DNA from: JBAZFF01 sp041653495
GTDB lineage: Bacteria; Patescibacteriota; Minisyncoccia; Minisyncoccales; RBG-13-42-11
DNA: 32,122 bases
Direction of reading: 5' to 3'
NCBI GenBank assembly: GCA_041653495.1
Contig: JBAZFF010000007.1
Span: 1 to 32,122 of the forward strand
The position numbers and the translations under genes were made by a program. This document shows, one piece after another, positions 1-7,357 of this stretch. Position 1 is the stretch's first letter; every line of letters begins with the position of its first letter. A model generated the notes under the pieces. That model was given only the letters and a program-made list of their open reading frames with translations, did no database searches and was not told where the DNA came from.

Positions 1-18
1 GGAGAAAAGTTTGAATAA
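1..18 (+). CDS. rpsC: 30S ribosomal protein S3, C-terminal end only
   Basis: Only the last five codons (GEKFE, then TAA) lie in the window. They match the expected end of S3, whose conserved C-terminal segment reads about VKVWI-(Y/F)-KGE, and S3 is the standard gene immediately before rplP. The stop is 2 nt before the rplP start, the same tight packing seen through the rest of the cluster. The long C-terminal tail of the E. coli protein would be absent. The frame is chosen on the KGE match and on gene order; a second possible stop in another frame (TGA at 12-14) is less consistent. Confidence 0.6.
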   Translation, partial: GEKFE

Positions 19-20
19 AC

Positions 21-434
21 ATGTCCATATTAATGCCCAAAAAAGTAAAACACAGAAAGTGGAGGAAAGGAACATCTAAGGGAGTATCGCACCAGGGAAC
101 CAAGGTTACTTTCGGGTCTTTCGGATTGATGGCAATGGGAACCAAGTGGATTACGGGAAGGCAGCTGGAAGCTTCCAGAAGGGCAATCATAAGATACATG
201 AAAAAGGGAGGCAAATTGTGGGTGAGAGTGTTTCCGGACAAGCCCGTGACCAAAAAGGGGCAGGAGGTTCCCATGGGAGGAGGGAAAGGGGGCGTGGACC
301 ATTATGTTTTCCCGATCAAGCCGGGAAGGATAATATTTGAATTGGACGGTTTGAAAGAAGACGTGGTGAAGGAAGCATTCGGCCAGGCGGCAGACAAGCT
401 TCCCATCCGCACAAAGATAATTGCCAGAAAATAA
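21..434 (+). CDS. rplP: 50S ribosomal protein L16
   Basis: L16 is a 23S rRNA-binding protein that organises the A-site and central protuberance side of the large subunit. The 137-residue product has the normal family length and the expected N-terminal core (MPKKVKHRKWRKG), the central GxxWVRVFPDKPVTKKGQEVPMGGGKG segment that contacts rRNA, and the IRTK ending. The ATG at 21 adds four residues (MSIL) before the usual MPKK start. An internal ATG at 33 would give the shorter form, so the start is uncertain by four codons. It sits in canonical order between rpsC and rpmC. Confidence 0.97.
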   Translation: MSILMPKKVKHRKWRKGTSKGVSHQGTKVTFGSFGLMAMGTKWITGRQLEASRRAIIRYMKKGGKLWVRVFPDKPVTKKGQEVPMGGGKGGVDHYVFPIKPGRIIFELDGLKEDVVKEAFGQAADKLPIRTKIIARK

Positions 435-435
435 T

Positions 436-618
436 ATGAAAATAGCAGAATTAAGACAAAGGAACAAAGCAGATTTGGAAAAGCTGATGGCGGACGACAA
501 GGAGAAGCTGAGGCAGCTCAGGTTTGATTTGGCCGCCGGAAAGGTAAAGAATGTGAAAGACGTGCAGAAAACAAGAAAGGAAATAGCGAGGATTATGACT
601 TTAATTAAAGCCCTATAA
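436..618 (+). CDS. rpmC: 50S ribosomal protein L29
   Basis: L29 sits near the peptide exit tunnel and helps form the docking surface for trigger factor and SRP. The product is 60 residues, normal for the family, highly helical, with the typical MKIAELRQ start and a central LRFDLAAGKVKN stretch followed by VQKTRKEIARI. The ATG at 436 is chosen one base after the rplP stop because it gives the canonical N-terminus; an in-frame TTG at 421 would only add five residues unlike the family. Confidence 0.96.
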   Translation: MKIAELRQRNKADLEKLMADDKEKLRQLRFDLAAGKVKNVKDVQKTRKEIARIMTLIKAL

Positions 619-622
619 TAAT

Positions 623-925
623 ATGAGAAAAGCATTAACCGGAATCATAACGTCAAACAAAATGAAAGATACTGTGACGGTGCAGGTGGAAAGGATAGTC
701 CAGCATCCAAAGTATCTGAAAAGGTTCAAGAGGCACGAGAAATACAAAGCCCACACAAAGGAAAGCTTTTCAATAGGGGACAAGGTTCAGATAGAGGAAT
801 GCACGCCTGTTTCAAAAGACAAGAAATGGAAAGTCATAAAACTGGTCGCAAAAGCAAAAGCAGTGGAGGAAGCCCAGGATTTGGACGTGGCTGAGATTGA
901 GCCTGAAACAGCAAAAGAGAAATAA
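623..925 (+). CDS. rpsQ: 30S ribosomal protein S17
   Basis: S17 is a primary 16S rRNA-binding protein with an OB fold. The N-terminal 75 residues carry the recognisable pattern KMKDTVTVQVERIVQHPKY and the YKAHTKES/SIGDKVQIEECTPVSKDKKWKV segment that contains the S17 signature GDxVxIxExRPxSKxKxW. The protein is 100 residues. The last 20 or so form an acidic, alanine-rich tail (EEAQDLDVAEIEPETAKEK) beyond the usual E. coli end, a common minor extension. Confidence 0.96.
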   Translation: MRKALTGIITSNKMKDTVTVQVERIVQHPKYLKRFKRHEKYKAHTKESFSIGDKVQIEECTPVSKDKKWKVIKLVAKAKAVEEAQDLDVAEIEPETAKEK

Positions 926-926
926 C

Positions 927-1298
927 ATGATACAGATACAGACAAAATTAAAAGTAGCGGATAACACGGGGGCCAAGATGGTCAAGGTCTTTACGATACT
1001 CGGAGGGACAAAACGAAGGTATGCTGAGATTGGAGACGTGATAGTCTGCGCCGTAAAGGATGCCGAACCCAGGAGGACAGTAAAGAAGCACGAGGTGACC
1101 AGGGCTGTTGTAATAAGGCAGAAAAAGGAATATAAAAGACAGGATGGAACCTATATCCGCTTTGACGACAATGCATGCGTGATATTGGAAGGAAAGACAA
1201 AGGAGCCCAAGGGAGGAAGGGTCATGGGGCCCGTGCCCAGAGAGATAAAGGAAAAAGGTTTTGAGAAGATAGCGAACTTAGCTTCCGAAGTGCTTTAA
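927..1298 (+). CDS. rplN: 50S ribosomal protein L14
   Basis: L14 binds 23S rRNA and forms intersubunit bridges; it is also the docking site of the silencing factor RsfS. The 123-residue product has the family's standard length, start (MIQIQTKLKVADNTGAK) and ending (EKGFEKIANLASEVL). The ATG at 927 lies one base after the rpsQ stop and gives the canonical N-terminus; the longer frame opening at 897 would fuse ten unrelated residues. Confidence 0.97.
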   Translation: MIQIQTKLKVADNTGAKMVKVFTILGGTKRRYAEIGDVIVCAVKDAEPRRTVKKHEVTRAVVIRQKKEYKRQDGTYIRFDDNACVILEGKTKEPKGGRVMGPVPREIKEKGFEKIANLASEVL

Positions 1299-1302
1299 TC
1301 AT

Positions 1303-1608
1303 ATGAAAATCAGGACAAACGACACAGTATTAATAATGTCAGGCAAAGACAAAGGAAAAAAAGGAAAGGTTTTCGAGGCTTTTCCCTTAGAGCAGAAGGT
1401 CATGGTAGAAGGCGCTAATCTGAGGAAAAAGCACCAAAAACCCAAGAAGCAGGGCGAAAAAGGGCAGATAATTTTGCTGCCCGGGAAGATTTCCGTGGCA
1501 AACGTAAGGCTTATTTGCCCGAAATGCGGAAAGCCCGCCAGAATCGGGGCCAAGGTGACGGAAAACAGCAAAGTCAGAATTTGTAAGAAGTGCAACCAGG
1601 AAATATAA
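1303..1608 (+). CDS. rplX: 50S ribosomal protein L24
   Basis: L24 is one of the proteins that initiate 50S assembly and lines the exit tunnel. The product (101 residues) begins MKIRTNDTVLIMSGKDKGKKGKV, the KOW motif, and carries the GANLRKKHQKP segment. Near the C-terminus there is a CPKCG...CKKC pair of CxxC motifs that could bind zinc, a pattern seen in many bacterial L24 proteins. The stop codon TAA at 1606-1608 shares its last base with the rplE start. Confidence 0.96.
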   Translation: MKIRTNDTVLIMSGKDKGKKGKVFEAFPLEQKVMVEGANLRKKHQKPKKQGEKGQIILLPGKISVANVRLICPKCGKPARIGAKVTENSKVRICKKCNQEI

Positions 1609-2168
1609 TGATTACCAAATTAGCTGAAAAATATAAAAAGGAAGTGCTGTCCAAGATGAAGGAGAAGTTCGGTTATAAGAACGTGATGGCAGTCCCCAAA
1701 ATAGTGAAGGTTACCATAAACACGGGCTTTGGAAGACAGATAGTCTTAAAAGGAGCGGACGAGAGGAAGAAATTCACGGAAGGAATAATGGAAGACATAA
1801 GCCAGATTTGCGGGCAGAAGCCTGTTCTGACCGTAGCCAAGAAATCCATAGCTTCCTTCAAAGTCAGGGAAGGGATGATCATGGGATGCAAAGTCACCTT
1901 GAGGGGAAAGAAGATGTACGATTTCTTGGACAGACTGGTCAACCTGACATTGCCCAGAACAAGAGATTTCAAGGGAATACCATTGAAATCCGTTGATCAG
2001 AATGGTAATTTAAGTCTTGCGATCAGAGAGCACATAGTCTTCCCGGAAGTTTCCCCCGACAAAATAAAAAGCATTTTCGGATTGGAAGTTACGGCGACCA
2101 CTACTGCCAAGAACCACGAACAGGGATTGGAATTGTTCAGACTATTAGGATTCCCTTTCGCTAAATAA
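1608..2168 (+). CDS. rplE: 50S ribosomal protein L5
   Basis: L5 binds 5S rRNA and contacts P-site tRNA and S13 in the head of the 30S subunit. The 186-residue product shows the L5 signature region (about residues 60-90, KKSIASFKVREGMIMGCKVTLRG) and the conserved LPRTRDFKGI loop, and ends with the usual LLGFPF. The ATG at 1608 overlaps the rplX stop by one base (TAATG), so translation is probably coupled by termination-reinitiation. The six codons upstream in the same frame do not resemble L5. Confidence 0.96.
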   Translation: MITKLAEKYKKEVLSKMKEKFGYKNVMAVPKIVKVTINTGFGRQIVLKGADERKKFTEGIMEDISQICGQKPVLTVAKKSIASFKVREGMIMGCKVTLRGKKMYDFLDRLVNLTLPRTRDFKGIPLKSVDQNGNLSLAIREHIVFPEVSPDKIKSIFGLEVTATTTAKNHEQGLELFRLLGFPFAK

Positions 2169-2169
2169 T

Positions 2170-2355
2170 ATGGCCATAAAATCACAGATAGCAAAATCAA
2201 ACAGAAAGCCCAAGTTCACCTCAAGGATAAACAGAAGGTGCTTTAAGTGCGGAAGGAAGAGGGCCTACATGAGGCAATTCGGATTATGCAGGTGTTGCTT
2301 CAGGGAAATGGCCAATCAAGGTTTAATACCGGGAGTTACAAAGAGCAGTTGGTAA
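2170..2355 (+). CDS. rpsZ: 30S ribosomal protein S14, zinc-binding type
   Basis: S14 binds 16S rRNA in the head of the small subunit. The 61-residue product is the short type Z form with four zinc-ligand cysteines C24, C27, C40 and C43, rather than the roughly 100-residue cysteine-free form. The ending (LIPGVTKSSW) is the standard S14 C-terminus. One base separates it from the rplE stop, and rpsH follows after 5 nt. Confidence 0.97.
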   Translation: MAIKSQIAKSNRKPKFTSRINRRCFKCGRKRAYMRQFGLCRCCFREMANQGLIPGVTKSSW

Positions 2356-2360
2356 ATACT

Positions 2361-2750
2361 ATGACAGACCCAATAACAGACATGTTAAATCGAATAAGGA
2401 ATGCCCAGGCCGCCCAGCTCACTACGGTGGACGTGCCTTTCTCAAAGTTCAAGAATGAAATTGCCAGGATACTGGAAAGGAAAGGATTCATCGGGAAAAT
2501 AGAGAAGAAGCAGAAGAAAGCCAAGGACACTTTGGAAATCACTTTGAAATACGACGGGAAGGAAGGGGCGATATCCGGCATGAGGAAAGTTTCAAAGCCC
2601 GGACAGAGAATATACCACGACCATTTCACCATAAACAGGGTAAAGGGCGGATATGGATTATCGGTGGTTTCAACCTCCAAAGGAATCATGACGGATTCGG
2701 AAGCTAGGAGGGAAAAGCTGGGAGGTGAGATAATTTTAGAAATTTGGTAA
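2361..2750 (+). CDS. rpsH: 30S ribosomal protein S8
   Basis: S8 is a primary 16S rRNA-binding protein of the platform; in E. coli it is also the translational repressor of the spc operon. The 129-residue product begins TDPITDMLNRIRNAQ and ends with the diagnostic GLSVVSTSKGIMTDSEARREKLGGEIILEIW. The ATG at 2361 gives this exact family start; the same frame is open 38 codons further upstream inside rpsZ, but that portion is unrelated sequence. Confidence 0.97.
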   Translation: MTDPITDMLNRIRNAQAAQLTTVDVPFSKFKNEIARILERKGFIGKIEKKQKKAKDTLEITLKYDGKEGAISGMRKVSKPGQRIYHDHFTINRVKGGYGLSVVSTSKGIMTDSEARREKLGGEIILEIW

Positions 2751-2754
2751 AAAT

Positions 2755-3306
2755 ATGAGCAGAATAGGAAGAAAAGAAATCATAATACCCCAGGGAGTGG
2801 AAGTTAAGATAGAGGGATTGAAATTGACCGCAAAAGGCCAAAAGGGAGAATTAACCAGGACATTCAGGCCCGAAGTTAAGATTGAAATGAAAGACAACGT
2901 AATTGCGACTTCCATCAAGACGGAAGAGAAGCTGGACAAATCCTTATGGGGCCTTACCAGAATGCTGATTTTCAATATGGTGGAAGGAGTGTCAAAAGGA
3001 TTTGAAAAGAAGCTTGAAATACAGGGAGTCGGATTCAGGGCGGAAGTGGCCGGAAAGAGTTTGAATATGAATTTAGGGTTCAGCCATCCTGTTAATATGG
3101 AAATACCGGAAGGGATCCAGGTCTCAGTAGAAAAGAACATAATTACGGTTTCAGGGACTGACAAAGAGCTGGTCGGACAGTTTTCAGCCAATATCAGAAA
3201 GAAGAGGGAGCCTGAGCCGTATAAAGGAAAGGGGATCAGGTATGTCGGAGAAATTATCAGGAGAAAGGTTGGTAAGAAAGTGGCAGCCACGGGTGCGGCA
3301 AAATAA
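2755..3306 (+). CDS. rplF: 50S ribosomal protein L6
   Basis: L6 lies near the GTPase-associated centre of the large subunit. The 183-residue product shows the duplicated L6 fold: MSRIGRKEIIIPQGV start, the middle LEIQGVGFRAEVAGKSL strand region and the C-terminal signature REPEPYKGKGIRYVGEIIRRK, followed by a short basic tail. Length and order are canonical. Confidence 0.97.
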   Translation: MSRIGRKEIIIPQGVEVKIEGLKLTAKGQKGELTRTFRPEVKIEMKDNVIATSIKTEEKLDKSLWGLTRMLIFNMVEGVSKGFEKKLEIQGVGFRAEVAGKSLNMNLGFSHPVNMEIPEGIQVSVEKNIITVSGTDKELVGQFSANIRKKREPEPYKGKGIRYVGEIIRRKVGKKVAATGAAK

Positions 3307-3307
3307 C

Positions 3308-3646
3308 ATGTTGGAGAAAAAAGTAAGGAAAATCAGAAGACATAAGAGAGTAAGGGCCAAGATTTCAGGATCCGCCAAATTGCCCAGGCTTTGCGTTTTC
3401 AGATCGGCCAAGCACATATACGCCCAGCTGATAGACGATGTGAAAGGGAAAACTTTGTTTTCCGCCAACGACCTGAAGCTCAAAGGAAAAAAGACCGATT
3501 CCGCGAAAGAACTTGGAAAACAAATAGCCAAGATTGCAATTGATAATAAAATAGAAAAGGTTGTCTTTGACCGAGCCGGCTACCAATACCACGGCAGGGT
3601 AAAAGCTGTGGCCGAGGGAGCCAGGGAAGGAGGACTTAAGTTTTAA
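3308..3646 (+). CDS. rplR: 50S ribosomal protein L18
   Basis: L18 binds 5S rRNA together with L5 and L25 and bridges it to 23S rRNA. The 112-residue product has the arginine-rich N-terminus (RKIRRHKRVRAKISGSAKLPRLCVFRSAKHIYAQ) and the C-terminal FDRAGYQYHGRVKAVAEGAREGGLKF that is nearly invariant. The ATG at 3308 is one base after the rplF stop and gives the normal length; the 22 codons open upstream overlap rplF and are not L18-like. Confidence 0.96.
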   Translation: MLEKKVRKIRRHKRVRAKISGSAKLPRLCVFRSAKHIYAQLIDDVKGKTLFSANDLKLKGKKTDSAKELGKQIAKIAIDNKIEKVVFDRAGYQYHGRVKAVAEGAREGGLKF

Positions 3647-3650
3647 TATT

Positions 3651-4154
3651 ATGGAGAATACGCAAGAGAAAAAAGAATTCAGGCCCAGAAGGAGCTTTGG
3701 CAGAAGGCCGGAAGAAAAGAAGGACGAATTTGATTCAAAGCTTTTGGATTTGGCCAGGGTTACCAGGGTGTCCAAGGGAGGAAAGCATTTCAGATTCAGG
3801 GCCACTGTTGTCGTAGGAGACAAGCTCGGAAGAGTGGGAGTCGGAATTGCCAAAGGAGTGGATGTTGCCCAGGCAGTGGAGAAATCCACCAGGATGGCAA
3901 AGAAACACATAATAAAGGTGAACATAGTGAATGACACAATACCCCACGAGACGGATGCCAAATTGGGATCTTCCAGAGTCATATTGAAACCCCAAAGAAA
4001 AGGAAGAGGTTTGGTTGCAGGAGGAACAATCAGGGTAATCTGCGAACTGGCCGGAATCAAGAACGTGTCTTCCAAGATTTTGAGCAGGAGCAGCAATAAA
4101 TTGAACAACGCCCAGGCAACCATGGAAGCATTAAGGAAAATAAGAGTGAAATAA
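3651..4154 (+). CDS. rpsE: 30S ribosomal protein S5
   Basis: S5 contributes to decoding fidelity and to the mRNA entry channel. The 167-residue product has a charged N-terminal tail of about 25 residues, the S5 N-domain (LLDLARVTRVSKGGKHFRFRATVVVGDKLGRVGVGIAKG), the linker RVILKPQRKGRGLVAGGTIR and the C-domain ending in NNAQATMEALRKIRVK. The next gene is rplO after a single base. There is no room for rpmD (L30), which normally lies between these two genes. Confidence 0.97.
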   Translation: MENTQEKKEFRPRRSFGRRPEEKKDEFDSKLLDLARVTRVSKGGKHFRFRATVVVGDKLGRVGVGIAKGVDVAQAVEKSTRMAKKHIIKVNIVNDTIPHETDAKLGSSRVILKPQRKGRGLVAGGTIRVICELAGIKNVSSKILSRSSNKLNNAQATMEALRKIRVK

Positions 4155-4155
4155 C

Positions 4156-4590
4156 ATGCAGCTTCACGAATTAAGAACGAAAAAAGGAATAAGGAAACAC
4201 AGGAGAAAAGGGATAGGCGGGAAAAAAGGAACCTATTGCGGAAGAGGAATGAAAGGGCAGAGATCCAGATCGGGAAGGAACTTTCCGCCAGCCATCAGGG
4301 AACTGGTTAAGAGATACCATAAGCTGAGAGGCTACAAATTCAAGCCCGTAAACAAGATGTACAATTTGGCGGTTTTGAATTTGGACAAGATTGAAAAAAA
4401 CTTCAAGGAAGGGGAGAAAGTGACCCCTCAGATATTGTCTGAAAAGGGATTAGTGCGTAATATTAATGGAAAGACCCCCAAGATCAAGATCTTGTCAGCC
4501 GGGGACATTAAAAAAGCTTTAGTCTTTGAAAATTGCCTGGCTTCCAAATCCGCCAAGGAAAAGATTGAGAAAGCCGGAGGAAAAATATAA
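4156..4590 (+). CDS. rplO: 50S ribosomal protein L15
   Basis: L15 is a late-assembly protein of the 50S subunit. The 144-residue product has the glycine- and basic-rich N-terminus with the GMKGQRSRSG motif, a middle part ending in KILSAGDIKKAL, and the ASKSAKEKIEKAGGKI C-terminus typical of L15. The N-terminal arm is somewhat condensed relative to E. coli. It begins one base after rpsE, in the place where rpmD would be expected, and is 2 nt before secY. Confidence 0.95.
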   Translation: MQLHELRTKKGIRKHRRKGIGGKKGTYCGRGMKGQRSRSGRNFPPAIRELVKRYHKLRGYKFKPVNKMYNLAVLNLDKIEKNFKEGEKVTPQILSEKGLVRNINGKTPKIKILSAGDIKKALVFENCLASKSAKEKIEKAGGKI

Positions 4591-4592
4591 CT

Positions 4593-5873
4593 ATGAATTG
4601 GCTCAATAAAATTGTCCAAATTTTCAAGATAAAAGACTTGAGAAACAAGATTTTCTTTGTTCTCGGGGTTTTTGCCGTCTTCAGAATCATGGCAAACATT
4701 CCCGTCCCCGGGATAGACACGGAGAAGCTGCAAGATCTTTTCTCCAGCAACCAGCTTTTGGGGATGTTGAATATGTTTACCGGAGGGGCAATGGACAAGA
4801 TTTCAATAGTGATGATGGGATTGGGGCCTTATATTACGGCCGTCATCATATTGCAGCTTTTGACCATGATATTTCCGGCCTTAGAGAGGATTTACAAGGA
4901 AGAAGGGGAAGCCGGGAAAAAGAGATTCAACCAGTGGGGGAGAATAGCTACGGTTCCCCTGGCTTTCTTGCAGGGATATGCAATGCTTTCATTGTTCCAG
5001 AGCCAGGGATATATAGCCGTTTTATCCGGACAGGTTTTGGCGATTGCTTTGCTCACCATTACTGCGGGAACGGTATTGCTGATGTGGCTGGGAGAACTGG
5101 CTACGGAAAAGGGGATCGGAAACGGAGTTTCTCTTTTGATTTTTGCGGGCATTGTCGCCGATGTTCCGAATAATATAAGGCAGGCTGTCTTGACCTGGGA
5201 TCCTTCCCAGCTGACTGGATACTTGCTGTTTTTCGGAATGTCCATAGCCATTATAGCCAGCGTCGTTTTGATCAACGAGGGGAGGAGAAACATCCCTGTT
5301 TCTTATGCTAAAAGGGTGAGGGGAGGAAAGATGTACGGGGGGAGTTCTACTTATCTGCCCTTAAACATCAACCCTGCCGGAGTCATACCTATCATATTTG
5401 CATTATCTCTTTTGCTTTTTCCCGGGATGATCGCTAATTTCCTGGGAGGCGCAGGAGGTTGGGTCGGACAGGTGGCCCAGGCAGTGGGAAACGCTTTCCA
5501 AAACCAATGGATATACGGCATTCTGTATTTCGTATTGGTGGTGGCCTTTACTTTCTTTTATACCGCGGTCACTTTTGATCCCAAAGCAATCTCCACCAAT
5601 CTCCAGAAAATGGGGGGATACGTTCCGGGAATCAGGCCAGGGGCTTCCACCGCAAGCTTCATGTATTTCATCTTAAACAGAGTCCTGCTTATCGGAGCGC
5701 TGTTTTTGGGAGTAATAGCCGTCATGCCCTCTGTAATCCAGGGGATAACGGGCATTACGGTGTTTAACTTCTTGATCGGAGGAACTTCCTTACTGATCGT
5801 CGTGTCCGTCGCCCTTGATATTATGAGGCAAATAAAATCCCAATTGGAGATGAGAGAGTACGAGACTTTCTAA
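4593..5873 (+). CDS. secY: Protein translocase subunit SecY
   Basis: SecY is the channel-forming subunit of the Sec translocon in the cytoplasmic membrane. The 426-residue product is close to the normal length and is strongly hydrophobic throughout, consistent with ten membrane helices. Recognisable segments are the N-terminal IPVPGID, the plug region GGAMDKISIVMMGLGPYITAVIILQLL, the cytosolic loop with VPVSYAKRVRGG(K), and the C-terminal loop NLQKMGGYVPGIRPG. It has the standard place between rplO and adk. Confidence 0.97.
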   Translation: MNWLNKIVQIFKIKDLRNKIFFVLGVFAVFRIMANIPVPGIDTEKLQDLFSSNQLLGMLNMFTGGAMDKISIVMMGLGPYITAVIILQLLTMIFPALERIYKEEGEAGKKRFNQWGRIATVPLAFLQGYAMLSLFQSQGYIAVLSGQVLAIALLTITAGTVLLMWLGELATEKGIGNGVSLLIFAGIVADVPNNIRQAVLTWDPSQLTGYLLFFGMSIAIIASVVLINEGRRNIPVSYAKRVRGGKMYGGSSTYLPLNINPAGVIPIIFALSLLLFPGMIANFLGGAGGWVGQVAQAVGNAFQNQWIYGILYFVLVVAFTFFYTAVTFDPKAISTNLQKMGGYVPGIRPGASTASFMYFILNRVLLIGALFLGVIAVMPSVIQGITGITVFNFLIGGTSLLIVVSVALDIMRQIKSQLEMREYETF

Positions 5874-5875
5874 TT

Positions 5876-6544
5876 ATGAAGAGTCCTCAAATTATAATTT
5901 TGCTGGGAAAATCAGGCTCTGGAAAAGGAACTCAGGCTGATTTCTTGCGCAAAAAGTTCAAGAATTACGAATATATTGAAAGCGGAAGGCTGTTGAGAAA
6001 TAAGGCCAAGGATAAGGATTACATGGGCAAGAAAATAGCCCAGATAATGCTGGAAGGAGCATTAATTCCAGCTCCCGTTATTTCCACTCTGTGGCTGGCG
6101 GAAGCAGCCAGAATTAAGGAAAAATCTAAAAACATGAAAGGGCTGATAATGGACGGGAATCCCAGGAGATTGATAGAGGCCCAGATGATAGATGAAGCTT
6201 TCAAGTTTTTTGATTGGGATAAGAATGTAAAAGTTATTTTAGTGGATATTTCTGACAAGGAAGCCGTCTGGAGGCTCACTAAAAGGAGAATGTGCAAGGA
6301 ATGCCGAGAGCTGATCCCGTATGTCGGGGAATTCAAGAAAATGAGAAAATGCCCCAAATGCGGAGGAGAATTGATCAGAAGATCGGACGATACCGTATCC
6401 TCTGCCAAGAACAGATTGAAATGGTTCCACACGGATGTCCAGCCGATAGTCAATTATTACAAAAGAACCGGCAGGTTGGTCAAAGTAGACGGAGAAAAAT
6501 CCATAGAAGATGTGTTTAAGGATGTATTAAAAGTTCTTAAATGA
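5876..6544 (+). CDS. adk: Adenylate kinase with zinc-binding LID
   Basis: Adenylate kinase catalyses ATP + AMP to 2 ADP in the cytoplasm. The P-loop is G11-K-S-G-S-G-K-G-T19. The LID domain carries four cysteines C140, C143, C159 and C162 (CKEC...CPKC), the zinc-binding type found in Gram-positive and many other bacteria rather than the E. coli hydrogen-bonded type. Length (222 residues) is normal. The TGA stop overlaps the map start as ATGA, so the two are translationally coupled. The AMP-site region reads DGNPRRLIEAQ, a small variant of the usual DGFPRTxxQA. Confidence 0.93.
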   Translation: MKSPQIIILLGKSGSGKGTQADFLRKKFKNYEYIESGRLLRNKAKDKDYMGKKIAQIMLEGALIPAPVISTLWLAEAARIKEKSKNMKGLIMDGNPRRLIEAQMIDEAFKFFDWDKNVKVILVDISDKEAVWRLTKRRMCKECRELIPYVGEFKKMRKCPKCGGELIRRSDDTVSSAKNRLKWFHTDVQPIVNYYKRTGRLVKVDGEKSIEDVFKDVLKVLK

Positions 6545-7287
6545 TTCTCAAAAAATCGGAAAAGGAAATAGGGATAATGGCGGAAGGCGGAAAGATATTG
6601 TCAGACATTTTGAGGCAGGTGGGAGCCCTAGTCAGGCCGGGAATTACTACTAATGAATTAAACAGGGTCGCAGAGGCCCTGATTTTAAATTGCGGAGCTG
6701 TTCCTTCTTTCAAAGGATACGGCGGCTTTCCCTCGGGTTTGTGCGTGTCGGTGAACGAAGTAGTAGTGCACGGGGTTCCTTCGGAAAGAGTTTTAAAAGT
6801 TGGAGACATTGTTTCTCTGGATATCGGCATGGAGTACAAGGGATTCAACACTGACATGGCCGTGACTTTGCCTGTGGGGAACATTTCTTTTAAAGCCCAG
6901 AAATTAATAAAGGTGACTAAGCAGGCTTTGAAAGTCGGGATAAAGGCAATCAGGGTCGGAGGATATTTCGGGGAAATAGGGGAAGCGGTTCAGAAATACG
7001 TGCAGTCGGAGAAGCTTGATGTGGTGAGGGATTTGTGCGGGCACGGCATAGGGAAGAGCATCCACGAAGATCCCCAGGTTCTGAATTGCAAAGAAGGCGG
7101 AGCAAGCCCGAGGATAGAACAGGGGATGGTCTTTTGCATAGAACCTATGGTCGTGGAGGGCTCCTGGAGAATAAAGAAGGCCGAAGACGGATTCGGATAT
7201 GTCACAGCCGATAATTCCTTGTCCTGCCATTTTGAAGATACGATAGCCATTACAAAGGAGGGGATAAGGGTTTTGACTGGATATTAG
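6541..7287 (+). CDS. map: Methionine aminopeptidase, type I
   Basis: Removes the N-terminal methionine from nascent proteins. The 248-residue product is type Ia: it lacks the N-terminal zinc-finger extension and the type II insert. The five metal ligands are visible as D94 (SLDIG), D105 (NTDMA), H168 (GHGIG), E201 (CIEPM) and E232 (FEDTI), with the substrate-site histidine H77 (VVHGVP). It is the last gene of this ribosomal segment; a terminator hairpin follows 10 nt downstream of the stop. Confidence 0.96.
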   Translation: MILKKSEKEIGIMAEGGKILSDILRQVGALVRPGITTNELNRVAEALILNCGAVPSFKGYGGFPSGLCVSVNEVVVHGVPSERVLKVGDIVSLDIGMEYKGFNTDMAVTLPVGNISFKAQKLIKVTKQALKVGIKAIRVGGYFGEIGEAVQKYVQSEKLDVVRDLCGHGIGKSIHEDPQVLNCKEGGASPRIEQGMVFCIEPMVVEGSWRIKKAEDGFGYVTADNSLSCHFEDTIAITKEGIRVLTGY

Positions 7288-7297
7288 CGGAGCTTTG

Positions 7298-7330
7298 AAA
7301 TAGTTTCTTGTCTGAAACTATTTTTTATTT
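7298..7330 (+). terminator. Rho-independent terminator after map
   Basis: A perfect 10-bp inverted repeat (7298-7307 with 7314-7323) encloses a 6-nt loop and runs into a T-rich tract to 7330. The stem is AT-rich, so the hairpin is of moderate strength. It closes the rplP-map unit. Confidence 0.8.
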
Positions 7331-7340
7331 GGAAAATGAA

Positions 7341-7357
7341 TGTTATAATACCAGAAT
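7341..7357 (+). promoter_or_regulatory. Extended -10 promoter just before the glycosyltransferase
   Basis: TGTTATAAT at 7341-7349 is a consensus -10 (TATAAT, 7344-7349) preceded by the TGn extension. The ATG at 7358 begins only 8 nt after the -10 hexamer, so the transcript start would fall at or next to the start codon. The -35 position falls in the T-tract of the map terminator and is not a good match, which suits an extended -10 promoter. Confidence 0.7.

Noticed and set aside
30..635. Long minus-strand open frame opposite rplP/rpmC and similar ones opposite other ribosomal genes
   Set aside because: They mirror conserved ribosomal genes, show no recognisable protein family and have no promoter or ribosome site.
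6535..6550. UGA read as glycine (code 25)
   Set aside because: TGA is a working stop in adk, galT, mreB paralogues' neighbours and gatC, and proteins end at the family-typical positions.
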